From: an uncultured bacterium
GTDB lineage: Bacteria; Krumholzibacteriota; Krumholzibacteriia; LZORAL124-64-63
Direction of reading: 5' to 3'
Length of the DNA stretch: 64,000 bases
NCBI GenBank assembly: GCA_937910695.1
Contig: CALEMW010000148.1
Span: forward strand, 1 to 64,000
The position numbers and the translations under genes were made by a program. Below the pieces are notes generated by a model. It saw only the letters and a list, made by a program, of their open reading frames with translations, searched no databases and was not told the DNA's origin. Below, in pieces: positions 52,957 to 61,324 of this stretch; position 1 is the stretch's first letter, and each line of letters starts with the position of its first letter.

Positions 52957-53331
52957 CTAGCTGACGAAGAGGTCGAGGATCTTCATCACCCGAGCGAGGC
53001 TCTCGGCAACCTGTTCGCGAACCATTGCTGTATCGTAATCCCCGTTCAACAGGCGTTCGCGGACTTCGTCAATGCGCTGTTGCCTCAGATCGGGTTCCTT
53101 GGCCACCGCGGCCTCTCCGGCCTTGAGCGTCTCGTTCAGGCGCTCATACCGCTCTGCGAGGTCGGAACGCTCGAAGCGTTCGCCCTGAACCTCGAGGTTC
53201 TGGGTCACGGTCTCCTGAGTGGGCGTCGTCCCGCTATCCTTGACCTGGCCTTTATCCTGGGACTGCTGAGTCCGCTGGAACTGAGCCAAGGCCTGCTGGC
53301 GTAACGAGAGATCGATTTTGTTGGTCGCCAT
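52957..53331 (-). CDS. flgM: FlgM-like anti-sigma28 factor
   Basis: Small exported inhibitor that holds FliA until the hook is complete. At 124 aa it has a disordered, Gln-rich N-terminal half and the recognisable C-terminal FlgM pattern: LRQQRIDEVRERLLNGDYDTAMVREQVAESLARVM. It starts at the ATG 53331 behind AAGGAG. A sigma28 promoter lies ~120 bases upstream, as in the late flgM transcripts of other bacteria. Assignment rests on this pattern and context. Confidence 0.75.
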   Translation of the reverse strand: MATNKIDLSLRQQALAQFQRTQQSQDKGQVKDSGTTPTQETVTQNLEVQGERFERSDLAERYERLNETLKAGEAAVAKEPDLRQQRIDEVRERLLNGDYDTAMVREQVAESLARVMKILDLFVS

Positions 53332-53447
53332 CCCTGTGTCTCCTTGCTGTCAGGCGATCGTGTCATCCTGGACGGTCTGACGGAGCGTGTGAAGCAATGT
53401 TGAGGCCAGATCCTCCGTCAGGATCACCTGAGCGTTCTTGAGTCATA

Positions 53448-53474
53448 TCATCGACCCATTCATCAATAACTTTA
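53448..53474 (-). promoter_or_regulatory. Sigma28 (FliA) promoter of flgM
   Basis: Minus strand TAAAGTTA, 11 bases, GTCGATGA. The FliA consensus is TAAAGTTT-N11-GCCGATAA: seven of eight and six of eight positions match with exact spacing. It drives leftwards into flgM. Confidence 0.68.
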
Positions 53475-53735
53475 GCATTATTTACGCTATGGTGCTGTGA
53501 TTGTCTTATTGTCCGCTTCGTATGCCGGAAGCATATCTGAGGACTGACTATATATACAGTCACAATCATCAAAGACGAATGGAACGGGTCTCATTCTGAA
53601 CATGCAGGACAAGCAGCATTCGGCAGCCTGGGTCAACGGTATCATGCCGACCGTGCTCGACTCCTTGGATGGAGCACGAGACGACTCTCCCAAGCCAAGC
53701 ATGAAACAGACTTCAAAATAAAAGGAATTAAAAGC
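53475..53735. other. AT-rich non-coding region between divergent flgM and fliC promoters
   Basis: About 260 bases without a gene I can support, noticeably AT-richer than its surroundings. It contains two small palindromic elements: TATGC-N5-GCATA (about 53521-53535) and GACT-ATATATAC-AGTC (53546-53561). Short open frames exist on both strands (up to 71 codons) but have no ribosome site and unusual composition. Likely binding ground for regulators of the two divergent sigma28 promoters. Confidence 0.4.
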
Positions 53736-53763
53736 TCAAGTTCGCGGCGCTGCAGTCCGATAA
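53736..53763 (+). promoter_or_regulatory. Sigma28 (FliA) promoter of fliC
   Basis: TCAAGTTC (53736-53743) and TCCGATAA (53756-53763) are spaced by 12 bases; against TAAAGTTT-N11-GCCGATAA six and seven of eight bases match, with a spacer one base longer. The leader to the flagellin ATG is about 100 bases. Confidence 0.65.
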
Positions 53764-53774
53764 CAAATCCAGTT

Positions 53775-53873
53775 GCGGATGGACCCAGGTTCAGCGGCGC
53801 TCTACGGACGGATCCAAGGACGCCACCTGGACATCACACATGACCCGTTCGTTCTTTCAAGGAGGAACACGAA
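53775..53873 (+). promoter_or_regulatory. Flagellin mRNA leader with clustered CsrA-type GGA motifs
   Basis: A-N-GGA motifs occur at 53779, 53804, 53808, 53816 and 53859, with further GGA triplets at 53777, 53829 and 53864; the one at 53859 is part of the AAGGAGG ribosome site. This is the arrangement expected for CsrA repression of translation, as known for hag mRNA of Bacillus. csrA and its antagonist fliW lie 3 kb downstream. Confidence 0.55.
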
Positions 53874-54695
53874 ATGGCCCTGAGGATCAACACCAACGTC
53901 GCGTCCCTGAACGCGCAGCGCAACCTGAACAAGAGCACGAGCATGCTGAACAAGTCGCTCGAACGCTTGAGTTCCGGTCTGCGCATCAACCGCGCCGCCG
54001 ACGACGCCGCCGGTCTGGCAATCTCCGAGTCCATGAAGGCCGACATCCGGGCTCTCGAGCAGTCCGGCCGGAACGCTGCCGACGGCGTATCCATGGTGCA
54101 GCTGGCGGAAGGCGCCCTCGATGAAGTGTCGGGGATCCTGATCCGCATGCGTGAACTGGCCCAACAGGCTGGTAACGGAACCATGGGTGCCACCGAGCGT
54201 GGATACATCGATGACGAGTTCGATGCTCTGTCTCTGGAGATCAACCGGATCAGCGACGCTGCCGAGTTCAACGGCATCAAGCTGCTCAATGGCGTTGGCG
54301 CTACCAGCGATATTCTCGTCGGTACCAGTGCCACCGACACGATCACGGTCAATCTCGCAAACGATGCTGATACGACCGGTCTCGGCATCAATGCGGTCGA
54401 TCTGACGACGGCTGCGACTGCACAGGCCGCCATGGCTACCATCGATACTGCGATCGGTACCCTCAGTGGCTGGCGCGCCGATTTCGGTGTGACCCAGAAC
54501 CGGCTCGAGTCGGCCATGCGCTCGATCGACAACTCGATCGAGAACATCTCGGCCGCGAACAGCCGTATCCGCGATGTGGACATCGCCGCCGAAACGAGCC
54601 GTATGACCAGCAGCCAGATCCTGCAGCAGGCTGGCGTGTCGGTGCTCGCACAGGCGAACATGTCGCCGCAGATGGCGTTGAACCTGCTCCAGTAG
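53874..54695 (+). CDS. fliC: Flagellin
   Basis: Filament subunit of 273 aa. The N-terminal D0/D1 (MALRINTNVASLNAQRNLNK, LERLSSGLRINRAADDAAGLAI) and the C-terminal D1/D0 (ENISAANSRIRDVDIAAETS, ILQQAGVSVLAQANMSPQMALNLLQ) are near-consensus. The middle (residues ~140-195) is very short, so there is essentially no D2/D3 surface domain. Strong AAGGAGG eight bases upstream. Transcribed from a sigma28 promoter and probably controlled post-transcriptionally through the GGA-rich leader. Only one flagellin gene is seen in the window. Confidence 0.97.
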   Translation: MALRINTNVASLNAQRNLNKSTSMLNKSLERLSSGLRINRAADDAAGLAISESMKADIRALEQSGRNAADGVSMVQLAEGALDEVSGILIRMRELAQQAGNGTMGATERGYIDDEFDALSLEINRISDAAEFNGIKLLNGVGATSDILVGTSATDTITVNLANDADTTGLGINAVDLTTAATAQAAMATIDTAIGTLSGWRADFGVTQNRLESAMRSIDNSIENISAANSRIRDVDIAAETSRMTSSQILQQAGVSVLAQANMSPQMALNLLQ

Positions 54696-54711
54696 CCGCA
54701 ACTCCGAGGCC

Positions 54712-54734
54712 GGGAGCCCGCGTCGCGGGCTCCC
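54712..54734 (+). terminator. Strong hairpin after fliC
   Basis: Perfect 10-base arms (gggagcccgc / gcgggctccc) with a 3-base loop, 17 bases after the flagellin stop. No T-run follows, so it may act as a partial terminator or protect the abundant fliC mRNA 3' end while allowing some read-through into fliD. Confidence 0.5.
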
Positions 54735-54769
54735 AGCCGAGGTCGTCATGACACGTTCGGGAGGACGTC

Positions 54770-56089
54770 ATGGGATCGATCACTTTCGGAGGACTCGCAT
54801 CGGGACTGGACACGAAGTACATCATCCAGTCGTTGGTGGCCCTGAGGCGCCGACCGATCGACAAGCTCGAAGCCAGGATTGACGATTACAACAAGACCAA
54901 GGGTGCCTACTCTGATCTTGAAGCGACGCTGAAGGGGCTGCTCACCGCTGTCCAGAATCTGGACACACCGAGCGAATTCGCCTCGTTGAGCGCAATCTCC
55001 GGCAACGAGGATCTGCTCACTGCCACGGCAGGAGCATTGGCTCAGCCCGGTTCCTACTCGGTTTCGGTCGAACAATTGGCTGCAGCCCAGAAGGACCGGT
55101 CACAAGGCTACGACGAAGCGAACTCGAGCGTGGGTACCGGAACCTTCTCCATCACGGTTGATGGAGTGACCACCGATATCGTGCTGGCTCCAGGTAGCGA
55201 TGGATTGGCGGATCTGAAGACCGCCATCAACGAATCGAACGTGGGTGTGACAGCCACGATCATCTACGACGGTTCTGAGACCGGTGGCTACCACCTGGTC
55301 ATGACAGCCGAAGAGACCGGCACCGACGCCGCGTTCTCCGTAGACGCCAGCGGCCTGAGCGGCGGTACGTCTCCGGTGTTCGTGAATGTGGATGCGGCCC
55401 TCAACGCCTCGTTGACCATCGACGGCCTGAACGTCACAAGCCAGAGCAACAGCATCGCCAACGCCATCGAAGGCGTGACCCTGGAACTCGAAGGTGAGGA
55501 CGCCCTGTCCACGTTCACTCTCGATGTTTCGGTGGATGCAACCGCATTGAAGGACAAGGTCCAGACATTTGTGGACGCCTACAATGAGGTGTTTACATAC
55601 GTCAACGCTCAGAAGTCTGAAGAAGCTTCTCTGCAGGGCGACCGTACTGTTCGCTCGGTGGTCAGCCGTATTCAGCGCATCATGACCACGGCCCTCGGCT
55701 CCGGCGACATCACCATGCTCTATCAGGCGGGTGTGAAGCAGGCTGAAGACGGGTTCTTGACCTTCGAGGAAGACACGTTTAACGAAGAAGTCGCCGCCGA
55801 CTACCAGGGCGTGCGCAATCTCTTCGTGAGCGACGGCAGCCATCAGGGTACAGTCTACCTGCTGGGCATCGCACTCGATGAGATGACAGACTCCGTCGAC
55901 GGTATGTTGCAAGTCAGCCGCGAAGCTATGGACTCGCGCATTGAGACTGCTGAAGATCGTATCGTTCGCATGGAACTCCTAGTGGACAGCTACGAAGCAC
56001 GGATCAGCGCTCAATTCACAGCCATGGAAAACATGATCTCCATGCTCCAGTCTCAGGGCAACGCCTTGGCCGGCATGTCCGTCTTCTAG
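54770..56089 (+). CDS. fliD: Filament cap protein FliD
   Basis: Forms the pentameric cap that folds flagellin at the filament tip. It begins MGSITFGGLASGLDTKYIIQ, followed by the FliD-N helix and the FliD-C pattern (ALKDKVQTFVDAYNEVFTYVN, RSVVSRIQRIMTTALG, GVRNLFVSDG). The last residues (RISAQFTAMENMISMLQSQGNALAGM) match the usual coiled C-terminus. At 439 aa it is normal. No separate strong promoter is visible; it is probably read through from fliC. Confidence 0.95.
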   Translation: MGSITFGGLASGLDTKYIIQSLVALRRRPIDKLEARIDDYNKTKGAYSDLEATLKGLLTAVQNLDTPSEFASLSAISGNEDLLTATAGALAQPGSYSVSVEQLAAAQKDRSQGYDEANSSVGTGTFSITVDGVTTDIVLAPGSDGLADLKTAINESNVGVTATIIYDGSETGGYHLVMTAEETGTDAAFSVDASGLSGGTSPVFVNVDAALNASLTIDGLNVTSQSNSIANAIEGVTLELEGEDALSTFTLDVSVDATALKDKVQTFVDAYNEVFTYVNAQKSEEASLQGDRTVRSVVSRIQRIMTTALGSGDITMLYQAGVKQAEDGFLTFEEDTFNEEVAADYQGVRNLFVSDGSHQGTVYLLGIALDEMTDSVDGMLQVSREAMDSRIETAEDRIVRMELLVDSYEARISAQFTAMENMISMLQSQGNALAGMSVF

Positions 56090-56113
56090 AAAGCGCGAAA
56101 GGTTTCCACGACC

Positions 56114-56629
56114 ATGCAGCAGATACGGGGAATCAACCAATACCAGCAGGTGACGATGCAGACCGTCTCCCCCGGTCGCATGATCGTGATGCTCTACGAA
56201 GGTGCTCTGCGGTTTCTCGAACGCGGCCGCGTGGCCCTGCAGGACAGGAACATCGAAACGCGGGCGATCAATCTGAACAAGGCGCAAGCCATCGTCTCGG
56301 AATTGAGGTTCGCCCTGGATCACGGCGCCGGCGCCACCTTCACCAGGGACCTGGAATCCCTCTACGATTTTGTAATCAGCGAGATCAACCAGGCGGTGCT
56401 CACCCAGGACGCCGTCCATGTGACCAACGCCATGGAAACCCTCGTTCCCCTGCTCGAAGCCTGGCGACAGATCCCCATGAACGGCACCAGCGGACCCACC
56501 GGAAACGGCACCGAGGTCGTGAATCTCTCCAACGGCGGAACGAAACCTGCTACGGAAGCATCGTCCGCTCCGGATTCCGCATCCAAGCAGGATTCCGGCA
56601 TGAAGAGCCACCTCTGCGTCGCGGTCTGA
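56114..56629 (+). CDS. fliS: Flagellin chaperone FliS
   Basis: Prevents premature flagellin polymerisation. The first ~125 residues are a four-helix FliS domain: YQQVTMQTVSPGRMIVMLYEGALRFLERG, NKAQAIVSELRFALD, LESLYDFVISEINQAVL. A further ~45 residues rich in Ser, Thr, Gly and Asn form a tail not usual for the family. In Bacillus FliS also takes part in the FliW-CsrA-flagellin balance. Confidence 0.93.
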   Translation: MQQIRGINQYQQVTMQTVSPGRMIVMLYEGALRFLERGRVALQDRNIETRAINLNKAQAIVSELRFALDHGAGATFTRDLESLYDFVISEINQAVLTQDAVHVTNAMETLVPLLEAWRQIPMNGTSGPTGNGTEVVNLSNGGTKPATEASSAPDSASKQDSGMKSHLCVAV

Positions 56630-56631
56630 TC

Positions 56632-56961
56632 ATGATCCCTACGTCCCAACGCATTCTGGAACTGACTCTGGCCGTGGCTGAAGCCGCCGTAGCCGGAGAT
56701 ATCCCGCGTTGTGACGCCCTGCTGACCGAACGCGGCGAAGCCGTCCGTCGACTGGGCGAACTTCATGCAGAATCCGGCTGTAGCCAGCCCTCGAACGAAG
56801 TCAGGGATAATCTGCGACACGTCCAGGAACTGGATAGGGAGCTCGAGCGGAGCTGGACTCAAGAGCGGGACCTGGCCGGTCGTGAACTGGACCGCATCGC
56901 AAGCCGCCCCAAACAAAAACACGGTACCGAAGCACCGTGTATTATCGACCGTCAAGCCTGA
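56632..56961 (+). CDS. fliT: FliT-like flagellar chaperone
   Basis: Protein of 109 aa directly after fliS (two bases), all helical: ILELTLAVAEAAVAGDIPRCDALLTERGEAVRRLGEL then RHVQELDRELERSWTQERDL. FliT proteins are chaperones for FliD and are poorly conserved; position after fliD-fliS is the main reason for the name. Its final codons overlap the terminator of the convergent csrA operon. Confidence 0.65.
   Translation: MIPTSQRILELTLAVAEAAVAGDIPRCDALLTERGEAVRRLGELHAESGCSQPSNEVRDNLRHVQELDRELERSWTQERDLAGRELDRIASRPKQKHGTEAPCIIDRQA
56911..56940 (-). terminator. Intrinsic terminator of the csrA operon
   Basis: Perfect 7-base arms (acacggt / accgtgt) with an 8-base loop; on the minus strand the stem is followed by TTTTTGTTT. 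It lies 31 bases after the csrA stop but inside the 3' coding end of the opposing fliT gene. Confidence 0.7.
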
Positions 56962-56970
56962 TCCTCACCC

Positions 56971-57225
56971 CTAATCCCCGTCCTTCTCCTCGGGATCCTT
57001 CTTCTTAAGATTCTCCCGAACCTTCTGTACGTCCTCTGGAGCCGAATCTGCGGCGCTCATCGTAACACTGCGGATCTCTTCATAGATCTCGTGCCGATGG
57101 ACGGGTATGGAACGTGGGGCATCGATCCCGACCTGGACCTGATCGCCGCGAATATCGACGATCATGATCGAGATGTTGTCTCCGATCATGATCTTCTCGT
57201 TGCGTTTGCGGCTGAGGATGAGCAC
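56971..57225 (-). CDS. csrA: Carbon storage/translational regulator CsrA
   Basis: RNA-binding dimer that blocks ribosome sites carrying GGA motifs. From the GTG at 57225 (GGAGG four bases upstream) the protein is 84 aa and starts [20 protein letters not shown], followed by [22 protein letters not shown], the full CsrA core. The ~25-residue tail is charged ([15 protein letters not shown]) and longer than in E. coli. It is the last gene of the flgH-fliW run; its likely target is the fliC leader. Confidence 0.95.
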   Translation of the reverse strand: MLILSRKRNEKIMIGDNISIMIVDIRGDQVQVGIDAPRSIPVHRHEIYEEIRSVTMSAADSAPEDVQKVRENLKKKDPEEKDGD

Positions 57226-57295
57226 GTGACCTCCATGTCCCGCTTGGCCCCCGTAGGGTCCGCCAACCCGACGCTGTTGCGCTGATGCGAACCGG

Positions 57296-57826
57296 TCAGG
57301 TCCTGACCAGGAACTGCTCCTTGTTCTCGACGCAGCAATCCTCCTGCGACGATGCATTCGGGGTCTCGGAATCGTCGTTAAGCTCCTCGAGGGCAACGAC
57401 GTCGGCCCCGAACCTGACATAATCGATCTCTTGGTGCAAGCAATAGTTTTGTTCGGTCAGGATGCACTGTAACCCACTGTGGTTTTTCACGTTGACCACG
57501 ACTGGCGCCGTCAGGTTACCTGTGATTCGCTCACCTCCCTGGTGGATCGTCGTGACGATCATCACCACCAGGTCTTCGGCCTTGGGACTGTCCAACAAAC
57601 GTTCCGCGCGGTCGTCCAGCTCGAAGGCGTAGTCCTGGTCGAAGTATCCTGGATCCGTCATCGGTACGCGAAAGCCCGGTCGATCGAGGGATTGGAGCCA
57701 CTTCAACGGCAGCGGCGGATCCATTTCCGTCAATACCCAGCGGCGCAGGGTGGGAAGTCCGACAAGACCCTCCGGCAGGCTGATCACGTCCTCCTCACAG
57801 TGTGTCGTTGCTGGCTTGCTGTTCAT
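57296..57826 (-). CDS. fliW: Flagellar assembly factor FliW
   Basis: Protein that binds flagellin or, when released, CsrA. It shows the FliW pattern: [75 protein letters not shown]. The core ends near residue 145; about 30 polar residues follow, including a Cys pair. Adjacent to csrA, as in most genomes that use this switch. Confidence 0.92.
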   Translation of the reverse strand: MNSKPATTHCEEDVISLPEGLVGLPTLRRWVLTEMDPPLPLKWLQSLDRPGFRVPMTDPGYFDQDYAFELDDRAERLLDSPKAEDLVVMIVTTIHQGGERITGNLTAPVVVNVKNHSGLQCILTEQNYCLHQEIDYVRFGADVVALEELNDDSETPNASSQEDCCVENKEQFLVRT

Positions 57827-57859
57827 CGTATCTCCTCAGTTCAGGACACTGTCAAATGG

Positions 57860-59416
57860 TTACAGGAAATCGAACAGGTTCATCGACATGATCCTGCTCG
57901 AAACCAGAAGGCTGGCCTGATAGGCCGTCTCCGCATGGGTCAATTCCGAGGCCACCTCGATGATGTCCGCATCGCGGACGTTGCTCAAATTGGCGTTGAG
58001 GCGAGTGTCGCGATCGATGAGCAGGCCCTCGGTCCACTCCAGCATCGACTCCCGACCGCCGACTTCGATCTCCAGCTCCAGGACATGTTGCTGGATGGCA
58101 TCGAGCTCGCCGATGGCGGCCCGCATACCTTCGATGTCGTTGGCGCGCATCGCGTCGGCCAGGGCTTCGAGAGTTCCGAACAGTCGCGCTGGTTGGCCCG
58201 AACCGACAATGCCCAAAGCGTCTGCGGTGCTGTCTCCGGCCACCGAGGTGATCTGGAAGGTCTCCCCCGTCGTGCTCACGATATCCAGGGCAGCACCATC
58301 AAGGTCCATGGTCAGACCAGGCAGACCGGCGCCGATCACGGCGGTTTCGAACGCCGTACGGACATCGTCCAGACTGGCGGATCCGGACAGATCGATGATC
58401 ACGTCGGTACCGTTCATCGTGAGCTGGATCTGTCCGAGAGGCAGCGCTGTCGCCAGGGATTCCACAGCTGCGAGGTTCGTACTCCATTGCGGCGCGGTGC
58501 GGATGTCGGTGCCGGCGATCGTGCCGTCTTCGCTGCTGCCGACAATACCCAGGCTTGAGGCCGTTCCGGACTCATCGGCGTTGCGGATCGTCAAAGGACC
58601 ACCTGCGGGATCTGTGATCTCGAGGTTTCGTCCATCGCTCGAGATCACGGCGGTCAGCCCGGCATCGCCAAGCAGGGAGATCACATCGCCGATGGTCCCT
58701 GCCCCCGAGAGATCCACCGTCATGTCCACACCGGCATTTCCGGAATACACGATGCTTCCCATGCTCCAACCGTCGCCGCGCGCGATTTCGGAAAGGGCCG
58801 TGTTCACTCCGAGACGTGGTCCGAGATCGCCGAAGCCGCCGAGAATCGACGTGTCCGACCCTAGAAGTTCGCTACCGGGAACGTTGACCTGCATTTCCGT
58901 ATTCGGAGAAATCGCCACCATCATCCTGTTGACATCGCCCTGGTACTGGACTTCGCCGGTGGACGAACGGACGAAAGGCTGCAGATCGGTGCGGAAGCCG
59001 CCGAACAGGGAACTGCCCTCGACCGACTGGTTCAACAGGGTCATGGCTGCGCCGATCAGCCCCTCGACCTCTGCGGCGGCGACGGATCTGGTCTGCCAGC
59101 TTGAACTGGCGCCGGATACTTCCCGTCTCGCCACCTGCGAGGCGTCGCGGATGAGTTCCAGCAGGTCCTGCAGGGCCATATCCGTACTGTCGACCATCGT
59201 CCGGGAGCGGTTGATATTGCGGAGGTACTGGTCGTTCTGGGTCAGGAGCGATTCGTAGTGACGCACGAGCCCAACGCCCCTTGGGTCGTCGGCGTAGGCG
59301 TTGATGCGCAGTCCCGTGGAGGTCATCTCCTGCAGGCGCGCCATGTTGCCGAGGTTGTTCTGGGTGCCGTAATACACCATCCGCGAAATCTGTCCCTCTG
59401 TCACTCGCATGACCAT
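57860..59416 (-). CDS. flgL: Hook-filament junction protein FlgL
   Basis: Second junction protein between hook and filament. N-terminus MVMRVTEGQISRMVYYGTQN with GLRINAYADDPRGVGL, and C-terminus with LNANLSNVRDADIIEVASEL and AYQASLLVSSRIM, are typical. At 518 aa it is much longer than enteric FlgL (~320): two related modules of about 65 residues are inserted (about 228-293 and 337-405), each of the DLSG..(S/T)..DV...GL...LDG..L.I form and ending LGIVGS. ATG behind CTAGGAGGA. Confidence 0.92.
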   Translation of the reverse strand: MVMRVTEGQISRMVYYGTQNNLGNMARLQEMTSTGLRINAYADDPRGVGLVRHYESLLTQNDQYLRNINRSRTMVDSTDMALQDLLELIRDASQVARREVSGASSSWQTRSVAAAEVEGLIGAAMTLLNQSVEGSSLFGGFRTDLQPFVRSSTGEVQYQGDVNRMMVAISPNTEMQVNVPGSELLGSDTSILGGFGDLGPRLGVNTALSEIARGDGWSMGSIVYSGNAGVDMTVDLSGAGTIGDVISLLGDAGLTAVISSDGRNLEITDPAGGPLTIRNADESGTASSLGIVGSSEDGTIAGTDIRTAPQWSTNLAAVESLATALPLGQIQLTMNGTDVIIDLSGSASLDDVRTAFETAVIGAGLPGLTMDLDGAALDIVSTTGETFQITSVAGDSTADALGIVGSGQPARLFGTLEALADAMRANDIEGMRAAIGELDAIQQHVLELEIEVGGRESMLEWTEGLLIDRDTRLNANLSNVRDADIIEVASELTHAETAYQASLLVSSRIMSMNLFDFL

Positions 59417-59426
59417 CGGATTCCTC

Positions 59427-60788
59427 CTAGAAGATGCTCAGGATCGTGTCGAACATGTCCTGAGCCGTCGCGATCACTTTGGCCGATGCGGCGTAGGCAT
59501 TCTGGTAACGGGCCATGTTGGCCGCTTCCTCATCCAGACTCACTCCCCGCACGCTTTCTAGGCGCACGGTCAGGGCATCCAAGGTTTGTTGCTGACTCTC
59601 GAGCTTGAGCCGAGACGATGCGCCCGCCGCAGCCACGTCGGTGATCAAGGTTCCGAACAGCTCCGACAGGTTGTTCTGAATGGAGCTGTTGGCGGTTTCC
59701 GTGCCTAGGGCGGCGATCTCCCGGGCGATGTCGTTGTCACCGGAAAGACCGGTCCGCGAGGTTGCCAGCATATCGGGACGCGATTCGAGTTGCGGGTTCA
59801 CGCCGATGCTTGCCGCATCTGTGCCTGTGAAGAACATCAAGCCGCTGCCGCCCGCGGTACGACCCTGGACATGGACCTGGTTCACGCGATCGATGAGCTC
59901 CGCCGCGAAATCGTCGAGCATGGCCTGGGTGTTCACGACTTCTGCATGCAGCGAGCTGATCAGACCACCGATCTCGCCGCCTTGAATCCCGAGGGGATAA
60001 TTGCGGTTGCCCGCGGTGATCTGAACGACGCCGGTTTCGGCATCGTGGCTCACGTCGAGTTCGTCCACCTGGTCGCGCACCACCACAGTGCGGCCGGCGA
60101 TGATCACATCGACTGTCCCGTCGCCTCGCCCTACCGCTTCGACTTCGGTAAGTTGTGCGATCTCCTGCAGGAGGTAGTCTCGCCGATCACGCAGATCGTT
60201 GGCGAATTCCCCGGGGCCTTCGGCCAACTGGATCTGACCGTTGAGATCGGCAACGCCCCTGAGCAGATCGTTCAGGATCCCGACGCTGTCATTGACCCTC
60301 CGTTCCATCTGCACCGCGAGGTCCTGGAAGCCGGCGGCTGCACCTGAAATCTGACCGGCCAGCAGGGCTGCCTTGTCCAGAACGTCGCGCCGCAGCTCGT
60401 CGGTGATCGGAGGCGACGAGAGTTCGCTCCAGCTCGCGAAGAACGTATCGAGAGCCGTGCCGATGGGGTTGTCGCCGGCCGGCCCCAGCACGAGTTCGAT
60501 CTCCTGCAGGGTCAGATCGGTTTGCTGTTGGGCCTGCATGTGCGCTGTTTGTCCGCGCAGACGACCGATGAGGAATTCGTCGGTCAGACGACGGATCCCC
60601 GTGATGTCGGCACCGCCGCCCAGCAAGCCGTAGGAATTGCCCAACGGCATACGCGTGCCCGTTGTCACGGACTGGCGTGAAAACCCGCTGGTTCCCACGT
60701 TGGCCACGTTGTGGCTCGCGGTCTGCAGAGCCGCACTGGCCGCGTACAGGCCAGACATACCGATGTCGAGAATACGGTTCAGTCCCAT
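59427..60788 (-). CDS. flgK: Hook-filament junction protein FlgK
   Basis: First junction protein. N-terminus ILDIGMSGLYAASAALQTAS with SHNVANVGTSGFSRQSV, central VQMERRVNDSVGILNDLLRGVADLNGQIQ, and C-terminal VRLESVRGVSLDEEAANMARYQNAYAASAKVI are standard FlgK features. At 453 aa it lies in the usual range. It begins after GGAGGAATC and is 8 bases from the FlgN-like gene. Confidence 0.95.
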   Translation of the reverse strand: MGLNRILDIGMSGLYAASAALQTASHNVANVGTSGFSRQSVTTGTRMPLGNSYGLLGGGADITGIRRLTDEFLIGRLRGQTAHMQAQQQTDLTLQEIELVLGPAGDNPIGTALDTFFASWSELSSPPITDELRRDVLDKAALLAGQISGAAAGFQDLAVQMERRVNDSVGILNDLLRGVADLNGQIQLAEGPGEFANDLRDRRDYLLQEIAQLTEVEAVGRGDGTVDVIIAGRTVVVRDQVDELDVSHDAETGVVQITAGNRNYPLGIQGGEIGGLISSLHAEVVNTQAMLDDFAAELIDRVNQVHVQGRTAGGSGLMFFTGTDAASIGVNPQLESRPDMLATSRTGLSGDNDIAREIAALGTETANSSIQNNLSELFGTLITDVAAAGASSRLKLESQQQTLDALTVRLESVRGVSLDEEAANMARYQNAYAASAKVIATAQDMFDTILSIF

Positions 60789-60796
60789 GATTCCTC

Positions 60797-61324
60797 CTAG
60801 GCCCTGTGCGTCACGACACCGCCGGTGCCCGCGTCCGCGCGTTTACCGTTCTCGTCGTAGGATCCTCCGTCGCCTTCCTGGATTCCCCGGCGGAAGACTT
60901 CGGCCTCGTCCATCACCAGGTCGAGACAGAAACGGGCCAGGTTGCCGTTCAAAGCGTTCTGCCTGGCCAATTCTTCGGCGGCCGTCTTCCATTCGTCCCG
61001 GAGCAGCAACAACCGCTCGGCTTCAGGATGGCCGTTCCTTTGGGCCCAATCCTCGAGGGTCTCCACATCACGGGGCCAGCCCCGTCGCTCGGCAAGAGAA
61101 CGCTGGAGCTGCTCACGGTTGTGTCGAATGCTCTGGACTTCAGGCAAAGCACGCTCCCAATCCTTGGTGTTGGACGCAAGACGAGCGGTGTCCTGGTTGC
61201 GCATGTAGTGATTCTGGCGGACGGCGAGGCGCCACAGTCGGCGGTAGGCCTGGGTTTCATCCTCAAGCAGCCCGCACAGTGTGGTCAGATCGTCGGCGAT
61301 CGTTTTGGTCTCCATCCCGGTCAT
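60797..61324 (-). CDS. flgN: FlgN-like chaperone
   Basis: Helical protein of 175 aa upstream of flgK, the usual place of flgN, the export chaperone for FlgK and FlgL. Pattern TTLCGLLEDETQAYRRLWRLAVRQNHYM near the N-terminus and LLRDEWKTAAEELARQNALNGNLARF later resembles FlgN (conserved NGxL/NxxL near the end). A Gly/Asp-rich tail follows. The ATG overlaps the flgJ stop as ATGA. Confidence 0.75.
   Translation of the reverse strand: MTGMETKTIADDLTTLCGLLEDETQAYRRLWRLAVRQNHYMRNQDTARLASNTKDWERALPEVQSIRHNREQLQRSLAERRGWPRDVETLEDWAQRNGHPEAERLLLLRDEWKTAAEELARQNALNGNLARFCLDLVMDEAEVFRRGIQEGDGGSYDENGKRADAGTGGVVTHRA

Noticed and set aside
53515-53540. Resemblance of TATGCCGGAAGCATA to lac promoter/vector sequence
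   Set aside because: Only about 12 bases agree and it is explained by a simple inverted repeat; no sign of vector contamination.
53363-53702. Short open frames of 69 and 71 codons on the minus strand in the flgM-fliC gap
   Set aside because: They run through the predicted sigma28 promoter and AT-rich regulatory DNA, have odd composition and no ribosome site.
53602-53721. 39-codon plus-strand frame starting MQDKQHSAAW in the fliC upstream region
   Set aside because: No ribosome site and no known match; possible but not supportable.
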